The translations under genes were made by a program, and so were the position numbers. Positions 56,171 to 64,000 of a DNA stretch of 64,000 bases are shown here, in pieces (within the stretch, counting starts at the first letter, position 1; the number at the start of each line of letters is the position of its first letter). The stretch is taken from the NCBI GenBank assembly GCA_933207985.1, contig OW240920.1, positions 134,759,381 to 134,823,380 of the forward strand, given 5' to 3'. Below the pieces are notes generated by a model. That model did no database searches. It was not told where the DNA came from and saw only the letters and a program-made list of their open reading frames with translations. The stretch comes from Pelobates cultripes. Its lineage: Eukaryota; Chordata; Amphibia; Anura; Pelobatidae.

Positions 56171-59100
56171 TTATTTCACACCCAGTTGTCATGTTTGGCA
56201 TAACAGGTGAACGTATTTCCATCCAAAATGCTTTAAATTAGAGCAGCCGTTGGTATCTACCCCTCTTTCCATATACCCTTTGTAGTCTGTAAGGAACGGA
56301 TCTAAGGATAAGATTTGCCTAGCTCCTTATCCTTAAAGGGTTGATATCCGTGACCTAAGACTGTTTGTCTTTTGGAACTAATTGCTTATAATTGATATTT
56401 TCATCCTGAGAAGCTATGGTAATTGTATCACAAACCTGCAATATATGTTTTGTTTGGAAGTGTCCTCAGTTAAAGGGTGATCCGGGTCTCCTTGAATTAA
56501 ACAAGTGTTCTATCTTTTTATATTTATTATTAAATGTTCTCTCTTCCTGGACTCATCTGGGAGCTGACGCCTGTTTTGCCAGAATGTGAAATTGATGCTA
56601 CTCCATGCAGGACATCATTTCCTGCTGAATCCAACGAGACGCACAAAATCATTGCACGCTAACCAGCTGAATGCGCTGATACTGGGATCCTAAGCAGGTT
56701 ACCAGTTTCCTATCCTCCCCCCTCCCCTTCAATCTTTACATAGGGATGGTTAATGGAGCCAGGCAAATGAATGGTTCTGGGGCCCCTGTCTAATCCCTGG
56801 GCCATAATCTGCCTCTGAGGTTTGCCTTATGGTTAATCATGCTCTAGCATCCATTCAGTATTAAGCTGTTTTTAATGTTTTAATTACAATTCCCAGCTAC
56901 CCATCCCTTCTGTGCTGCTCGAGCTAATGAGGAAATGTGAACCTGAACAGCATAACTCCCAATATAGGAAGGTATGGGATTGAGACCAGTCCTTCTCCTG
57001 GTGTGCTCATGTACGCTTGAGCAGCTACAGAAAAGCACTGCGCAAACATATAGGCATGCTATCACACCTTCCGTAACTAATTTGCATAGCATGCCTTGGC
57101 TGTGCCAGAACAGCCAGACATGCAATTTTAAAGTATAACATATAAGATTTTGTGAATGTCAAAATAAAATTACCAAAACATAGTTAACTTTCACTTATGT
57201 ATCAACGTGTGCAAAACCCACAAATGAAAATTCAACTTCAATGCTCGTGGACGCTTTATACATGCATTCACAGTGAAACATTACATTCTTGCCTTCTGAA
57301 GCCTGTTTGGCTTTGTATTCTCTTAGTGACCTTAAAAAAATATTGTTTTATCTTACTATTTTAAAATATCCTAAATTAAAAGTGTATAAAGTAAGGCAAT
57401 CTAATCAGATATTTAAAACAAATTAAGCCATCTGCAGCGTTTGCTCTGCGCTACATTACATCAAGTTAAGTAAACTTATTAAGAAAAGCGAAGTGTTTCT
57501 ATTAACTCTTCAAATATTTAAATTCCATTTCATCAAGAGCAATGGACAAATATTGACCACTGGAATTGTATTTGTAAACCTTATGTCGGTAATATAATTA
57601 AATGCAATTTAATTAATTATGTTATTTTTTTTTTTTTTAGGATGTATATTAGTGATTAAAAATTAAATAAAATATTACATGCAATATACAACTCAAGTCT
57701 TATTTAAGTCAACTATGGTTTATTTGGTATTTTTATTGTATTTACTGTACATTGCTGATATTTATTTATTTTCGGTGGTTTTGTATGTTTTTTTTTTATT
57801 AATACTTTTTGGTTCTTTTTTTCTGGCTGTGTAGTTTCATTCTAACCTGCTCTGACATCAAACGAATAGTTAAATAATATTTACTGCTTTGTAATATTAG
57901 TCACACTAATGAAAGAAAGGCTAGAGACACAGCTATGGCTAAAGATTAAAGGACAATACACTTAATGGAACATCTGCTTTTCAAACAATGCAACAAGACA
58001 TGTCTAAATAAATCGCTCCTATTAAAGAAGAAAGCATTTTATGTAGCGGCTAAATATTTCTACAGAGACATTTCTAGCAAACGACCTCCATTTGTAACTG
58101 AATATTTTTTATGTTTTATTTTCAGTTGTAACAACTTGAGGCCTGTGTTTTGCAGATAATGATTTTTGGTAGTTGATTTTCATTCAATTTTTGTTGTTGT
58201 TGTTCATTTTTTGTGTGTATTTTCTAGCAATGATCAGCAGAAATGTAAAATAAGTTTACACCATAATATCCGTTAAACTTAAAACCGCAACCCTCTTTAG
58301 ACATGGAAAAATCTGATTGGTAAAAATTTTAAATAGGGAGAGTTTTACTAAACTGGGAATTATAATGTGTTGACTCAGATGTATTTACGAAGGTGAGAAA
58401 TGTCAGGAATTCAAAGGGTATTTAAAATGTAAGGCCAAAAAATAGCTAAATTGTAAAAATTCTCCGTTATATACTTCCTGTTCGGCAACTTTGGTCTACA
58501 ATTTAAAACTTTGAATTCCAAACAATTCTGACTAGTGAATAACCCTGGTGATTGCAGATGGGCGGTCAGATTAGAAATTTGGAAAAATTCTCTAAGTCTA
58601 GCTGCAGCTATTTTAAACAAATTAAATACATAAAATAATAATACTAATAAAAAAATAGATAAAAGGAAAATTTAGCAAAAAGTGAAGAAAATCTACTACT
58701 TACTTTATGACACTATATTTTATAAAGTCTATTGATTAAACCAATAGTTTCAGCTTATTTATCTCTGTATGCAGTTTCCATGCTGTTCTCCTAAATAGCT
58801 TCACAGTAGCTTGATGTAGTTGCTGTGATAATCCCCAGGATGTAGGAGACTCCGATAGTCTTGAGCTTTGCCCAAGGAATATAGGAACTGAGTGACTTAC
58901 ACTTCTCCATTCACATAGTTATGTGCTTATTAAACCAGGTAGGGTATATGCACTTGGTGTGGGATGAGTTTTTACCATTCTTCCTAAGTGGAGCCAATTA
59001 GACGGAAAGGAGTTACGAGGCACCAGGGGGAGTTATACTTTGTGTATTATCCACAGATTGGCCTCATGGTTGAAGGGCGGCAAAAGATGGGAGGGGTAAT

Positions 59101-60340
59101 AAAAATCCAAAATAGCTTTTCTCCTTCCTGTCAACAATCCTTTTTAATCAAAACCAATTTAGAAACCGGTTTTAAACTGTGTGTTTTTTTTTTGTTTTTT
59201 TTCTAAAAATATAAATCTATTATATTTAAAAAAAAAAAAAAATCTATTATATTTAAAAAAAAATATTATATATAATATTTAACTTTCTTACAAATGACCT
59301 GATAACAATTATCCTCTATGTGCAAAATTATGGCTCTAAATAATTTTTTGATAACTTACCCGCAGCCAAAATCGAAACCCTTACAACTAGAATCATAAAT
59401 TGTTAAGTCCTGCCGTTTATAGAATGGGATCAGGTGCTCTATATCATTTCAAAATATTTCTTTAATTATAATAGGTAAATAAATAGAATATTTTTCGATT
59501 AACACAATGCCATATGGACAGATGGCATCTGCAGGGAGCAATGCGATAGTAACCATTTGCTACATGCTCAGGATAATCATTTGATACAATCCGTCATCTC
59601 CCTCTGCGAAAAAAAAAGTTGTATTTTTTTATGTTTTGCCTTTCAGAGACTTAAGAGAGATTTTATAGCATTTTTTTTTCTTTTTGATACTTTTTATAAT
59701 GAACAGATGGCAATTGGCAATTGTTAGCTATATCGTTTGTGCCTATTCTCTTTTTATCCTTGAATTTTGTATTATTTTTTTTTATCTGTTAATCATTGTT
59801 CCGCATCAATATTATATTTATACTATTGTGCTTGAGAGTTAAAAATCTACAAACCTATGAATTCGATGACAAGTGGTGTTAAAGGTTCCTTTTATCTTAG
59901 CAACTGGAATCCTAGCTCTTAACATATTTTTTTTTTTTTTTGTATTTTGTATTTCTATCTCCTCAAGGACACAGCTGGTGTCCACATGGCTAGTTGGACA
60001 TTTGGATGTTTTAGTTGTACTTGTGAACGTTTGAGGCATATAGAAAGACAGCATGTTACAATATGAAGGGGAAGTGCATGTCATTATGCCCTCTTTCAAC
60101 CTTTTATGGAGGGCGTAAACAAAAAATGTCCAATAATAATCGAAGCATGCAACAGTATTTTTATTTTAAGACCAGAAGAAAAAGCACCAGTATTGTGGTG
60201 CCTCCGACTTCGAGGACATGAATTTGTTTTATGTGCAGTCAAGAGACACCAATTTAGCAATGGCTTAGGGAGATCATGTGTTTAAATCATAAATAAGGTT
60301 AAAACTGAGCCATAAATACAAATATAGGAATATAAACACG
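56171..60340. other. Longest unique AT-rich stretch, possible conserved elements
   Basis: No exon, RNA gene or mobile element recognised. 57420-57640 is dense in TAATTA/ATTAA homeodomain-type words and looks like a conserved non-coding element by eye. A repeated AAATCTATTATATTTAAAAA occurs at 59211-59265. Confidence 0.35.
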
Positions 60341-60342
60341 TA

Positions 60343-61951
60343 CAGTGCCTTGCAAAAGTATTCACCCCCTTTGGCATTCTTTGTGTTTTGTTGCCTCACA
60401 ACCTGGAATTAACTTGGATTGTTTGAGGATTTGCATAATTTAATTTACAGAACATGCCCACAACTTTAACGATGTTTTTAAAAAATTATCCAACAAATAG
60501 GACAAAATAACAGAAAAAGTCAGTGTGCATAACTATGTTCACCCCCTTAAAGTCAATACTTTGTAGAGCCACCTTTTGCGGCAATCACAGCTCCAAGTCG
60601 ATTTGGATAAGTCTCTATGAGCTTGCCACATCTTACCACTGGGATTTTTGCCCATTCCTACTTGCAAAACAGCTCCTGCTCCTTCAAGTTGGATGGATTG
60701 CGCTTGTGAACAGCAATCTTTAAGTCTGACCACAGATTTTCTATTGGATTGAGGTCTGGGCTTTGACTAGGCCATTCCAACACATCTACATGTTTCCCCT
60801 TAAAACAGTCGTGTTGCTTTAGCAGTGTGTTTTGGGATCATTGTCCTGCTAGAAGGTGAAGCTCCGTCCTAGCCTCAAATCGCGCACAGTGTTTTCCAGG
60901 TTTTGCTCAAGAATATTCCTGTATTTAGCACCATCCATCTTTCCCTCAACTCTGACCAGTTTCCCAGTCCTGGCTGCTGAAAAACATCCTCACAGCATGA
61001 TGCTGCCACCACCATGTTTCACTGAGGGGATGGTGTTCTTTGGGTAATGTGATGTGTTGGGTTTGCGCCAGACATAGCATTTTCTTTGATGGCCGAAAAG
61101 TTCAATTTTAGTCTCATCAGATCAGAGCACCTTCCTCCATACATTTTGGGAGTCTCCCACATGCCTTTTTGCAAACTCAAAACGTTCAATTTTGTTTTTT
61201 GCTGAAAGTAATGGCTTTCTTCTGGCCACTCTGCCATAAAGCCCAACTCTATGGAGCGTACGGCTTATTGTCGTCCTATGTACAGATACTCCAGTCTCTG
61301 CTGTGTAACTCCAGGGTCACCTTAGGTCTCTGTGCTGCCTCTCTGATTAATGCCCTCCTTGCCCGGTCTGTGCGTTTTGGTGGGCGGCCGTCTCTTGGCA
61401 GGTTTGCTGTTGTGCCATGTTCTTTCCATTTGGTTATAATAGATTTGATGGTGCTCCTGGGGTTCATCAAAGATTTGGATATTTTTTTTATAACCTAACC
61501 CTGACTTGTACTTCTCAACAACATTGTCCCTTACTTGTTTGGAGAGTTCCTTGGTCTTCATGGCAGTGTTTGGTTAGTGGTGCCTCTTGCTTAGATGTTG
61601 CAGCCTCTGGGGCCTTTCAAAAAAGGTGTGTATATGTAATGACAGATCATGTGACACTTAGATTGCACACAGGGGGACATCATTTCACTAATTATGTGAC
61701 TTCTAAAGGTAATTGGTTGCAGCAGAGCTTTTTATGGGCTTCGTAACAAAGGGGGTGAATACATACGCACATGCCAATTTTCTGTTTTCTATTTCTAAAA
61801 TAGTTTAATGTATATATTTTTCTCACCAACTTAGACTATTGTGTTCTGATCCATCACATACAATTCTGATTAATAAAACATTGAACTTAAGGCTGTAATG
61901 TAACAAAATAGGTAAAAAGTCAAGGTGGGTGAATACTTTTGCAAGGCACTG
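60343..61951 (-). mobile_element. Tc1/mariner transposon, 1.6 kb
   Basis: Inverted terminal repeats beginning CAGTGCCTTGCAAAAGTATT with TA target duplications at 60341-60342 and 61952-61953. Near full length for a Tc1 element. Carries one transposase relic on the minus strand. Confidence 0.97.
60540..61561 (-). pseudogene. Tc1-type transposase, inactivated
   Basis: DNA-cutting and joining enzyme of the Tc1 group, nuclear. It starts at 61561 with MKTKELSKQVRDNVVEKYKS (paired-like helix-turn-helix). A frameshift follows GLGYKK near 61485, after which SIITKWKEHGT and GRPPKRTDRARRALIREA continue. Catalytic region: [10 protein letters not shown] near 61100 (first Asp), preceded by a stop where Trp is usual; QDNDPKTH near 60840 (second Asp), again after a stop for Trp; and SPDLNPIENLW near 60740 (Glu). 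All three DDE residues remain, but stops and shifts exclude a working product. Confidence 0.92.
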
Positions 61952-61953
61952 TA

Positions 61954-62269
61954 CATGCTTCTTTACTAAGTCAGAATTCAAAGTATATTTCAAATTTAAG
62001 TCCTGACTTAGAACATTTTTTACCACGTGGGCTGTTTTAAACTTACATTTTCAATTTACTTTCACTTCTCACCTTGAATAACTCTCAAAGGTATTGGCAA
62101 ATGCAAAGCCGTATTAAAGTCCAATTCATGCAAAGCTGATGTGTTTCAAAGACAAGAGTAGCAACTATAGCATGATTCCTTGGGGACAACTGATAGAATA
62201 ATGCTGACAAGTCATTGTTTTAAAGAAATAAAAAAAAAGGTTTGTAAAAACCTTTTAACTTGGTTACAC
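61954..62269. other. Unique DNA
   Basis: Nothing recognised. Confidence 0.4.
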
Positions 62270-62461
62270 CCCCTGGCTGTCAATTAGACAAATGGTCCTG
62301 TTACTTCCTGTTTTTTTTTTTTTAGCTCAGTGGAGCTAAACTCAAATGACCGCAATGGCTCAGAGCACCTGCATTGCAAAGACTTTTCATTGAGCTGCAT
62401 TGGGAAGTCTGTTTTCATTGAGGGGGAAATGCATTTTCAGCCCAAAGATGAGATTCATAGT
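62270..62461. mobile_element. TTAA MITE fragment
   Basis: TGGTCCTGTTACTTCCTG...AGCTCAGTGGAGCTAAAC and CATTGAGCTGCATTGGGAAG match 8155-8290 inside the 8071 element. Confidence 0.7.
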
Positions 62462-63660
62462 AGGCATGTGCATGGGAAAAATTTTCGGTTCGGTTCAGCA
62501 TTCCGAAATTCGGGACTTCGGCAATTTGACACTTCTGGACTTCGGCACTTCGGCATTTCGACACTTCGGGACTTTGGAACTTCTCTTGCAGCCGCTTGGT
62601 AGATAACTCCCTAATTCCCACGGTATTAGGGAGTTATCTACCAAAAGGCTGAAAGACCTAAATTGGTCTCTCAGCCAAATTTACTAATACTAAGTAAAGA
62701 TTACTTCGTATTAGTAAATTATGCCCCTACTCGCTATACCGCAAGTAGGGGCATCTCTAGTAAAGAGTGAGCAGCCAGTGGCTGCGAGTGGGGGCTTTTA
62801 AACTAAAGGGGGGCCTATTGCCCCCTCCGGCCCCCACCCCTGAGTGGCGGTGGGGGCCCTAAATTAGAATAAGGTTGGGTGACCTATTGCCCCCCTCCCC
62901 GGCCCCCATCCCTGAGCGGCAGGTGGGGGCCCTAAAGTTAAATAATGGGGGGTGGGACCTAATGAGCGGTGGGTGGGGGCCCTAAATACTAATTAGGGGG
63001 GACCTAATGTCCTCCCCTCTGGCCCCCACCCCTGAGCAGTGGGTGGGGGCCCTACATTAGAATGAGGGGGATCTAGTGTCCTCCCCCCTGGCCCCAACCC
63101 CTGAGCGGTGGGTGGGGGCCCTAAATACTAATTACATTAGAATGAGGGGGGGACCTAGTGTCCTCCTCCTGGCCCCCACCCATGAGCGGTGGGTGGGGGC
63201 CCTAAATTAGAATAAGGGGGGGACCTAGTGTCCTCCCCCCTGGCCCCCACCCCTGAGCAGCGGGTGGGGGCCCTAAATAAAAAATTAACCCCCCACCCCA
63301 GGTGACTAGGGGTCCCCAAACCCCTAGTCACCTACCTACCCCCCTCACCCTAAAAATTGTGAGGGGGGACCATTAGCTAAACTTGTTAAAAAATAAAAAA
63401 AAACTATCCATTTAATATTTTCTTTCTTCTAAAATCTTCTATTTTCAGCCTCAAAAAAGGGCAAATAAAAAGTCATAATAACCGACGCACTTGAAAAAAA
63501 AAAGAGCGCAAAAAAAATTTATCCATCTTAACCCGGCGAGGACTCTGCGCAGACTAAGCTCTGCAGGGTGGGGGAAGGCTTATAAAGCCTTGCCCCGCCT
63601 TGCAATTAGGCTCAGAGCACTCTGGTGAGTTTAAGCCATCCAATCAGAGTGCTCTGACAG
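62462..63660. mobile_element. Palindrome/minisatellite element, relative of 38299-39666
   Basis: It starts with GGCATGTGCATGGGAAAAAT and a TTCGG-rich tract (GACTTCGG / CACTTCGG units, 62480-62580). Palindromes follow at 62597-62644 (TGGTAGATAACTCCCTAAT arms) and 62680-62719 (TTTACTAATAC arms), then a CCCCTACTCGCTATACCGC block and the GGCCCCCACCC array. The last part, 63500-63660, has GAGCACTCTG...CAGAGTGCTC. Outer termini not certain. Confidence 0.65.
62820..63290. repeat. Minisatellite of GGCCCCCACCCCTGAGCGG units, about seven copies
   Basis: Hairpin units GGCCCCCACCC...GGGTGGGGGCCCTAAAT with GGGGGGGACCTAGTGTCCTC spacers, variable spacing. Same design as 38879-39277. Confidence 0.9.
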
Positions 63661-64000
63661 GTAAATGAAGAGACTGACTGCAGGGCTGCCATCAGAAATT
63701 GTGGGGCCCCTGACACAGCTCAAGGTGCCTGCACCCGAGTCCGCCCAAAGTGCTGCAGCCCCCCTCCCTCCCCCCCCGAGTCCGCCCACAGTGTCTGCAG
63801 GGCCGGTGCAAGGATTTTTGCAAGGATTTTTGCCGCCCTAGGCAAAAGTAAAGTTTGCCACCCCCCCATGTGACATCACAATGCCCCACCCATATGATCT
63901 GCCATGTTAACTAACACCAGTGCTGCAGTGCCATTAAAAGGCCTGCAGGGACAGGCTAGACACCAGAACCACTACATTAAGCTGTAGTGGTTCTGGGGAC
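63661..64000. mobile_element. hAT-like repeat ends, running off the window
   Basis: CAGGGCTGCCATCAGAAATT at 63681 is a hAT-like left end. CAGGGCCGGTGCAAGGATTT at 63798 starts a second copy of the segment at 21626-21847, continuing to the window edge with AGAACCACTACATTAAGC. Confidence 0.7.

Noticed and set aside
1..64000. Bacterial or phage defence systems, operons, integrons
   Set aside because: All evidence (SINEs, LINEs, MITEs, LTRs, splice donor, AT-rich non-coding DNA) indicates a vertebrate genome; no prokaryotic gene organisation is present.

Overview
This looks like non-coding DNA, intron or intergenic, from a frog or toad (Anura). The base composition is vertebrate-like: AT-rich unique DNA with islands of GC-rich repeats. 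Almost everything recognisable is transposon sequence. The clade call rests on repeat families I know as typical of anuran genomes: TTAA-flanked MITEs with AAAGG(G/A)ACACTATAG termini, 80-bp CCCCTTAAGGAC MITEs, a CR1-like LINE ending in GGGCCGAATGGTTCTTATCT, tRNA-derived SINEs containing TATATAGCGCCA, Tx1/L1-like LINEs, and hAT MITEs with 8-bp target duplications. I cannot assign genus or species. Most long open frames here lie inside repeats and are not genes.

Layout. 0-11 kb: unique AT-rich DNA with a 282-bp hairpin, a decayed tandem repeat and many TTAA MITEs, some nested (8.1-9.0 kb). 11-18 kb: a small hAT MITE, the only good protein-coding candidate (a 101-bp first coding exon on the minus strand, 12882-12982), and a 31-bp GC-rich minisatellite (13.8-14.3 kb). 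20-25 kb: a nested hAT stack (element in element, each with its own 8-bp duplication) holding TG and CT repeats and large palindromes, followed by minisatellites and a (CT)n tract. 27.8-31.6 kb: an old TTAA MITE split by an L1-like element, itself split by a second L1, plus a solo LTR. 35.7-39.7 kb: unclassified repeat, MITE, LTR-like segment and a 1.37-kb TTAA element with a GGCCCCCACCC array. 42.7-46.6 kb: an L1 ORF2 relic split by two hAT MITEs and a solo LTR. 54.5-56.2 kb: a young-looking 1.53-kb L1-derived non-autonomous element with a 15-bp duplication, inserted in a MITE. 60.3-62.0 kb: a Tc1-like transposon with a broken transposase. 62.3-64 kb: more palindrome/minisatellite and hAT-like repeats.

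Unique stretches (14.3-15.6, 16.1-17.7, 18.0-20.2, 32.9-35.6, 39.7-41.5, 46.6-47.9, 50.7-52.9, 56.2-60.3 kb) show no convincing exon. A few look like possible conserved non-coding elements, which only alignment could confirm. No genes act together here. The biological content is the layered insertion history, readable from target duplications, plus one orphan exon that may be the 5' end of a gene running leftward on the minus strand.
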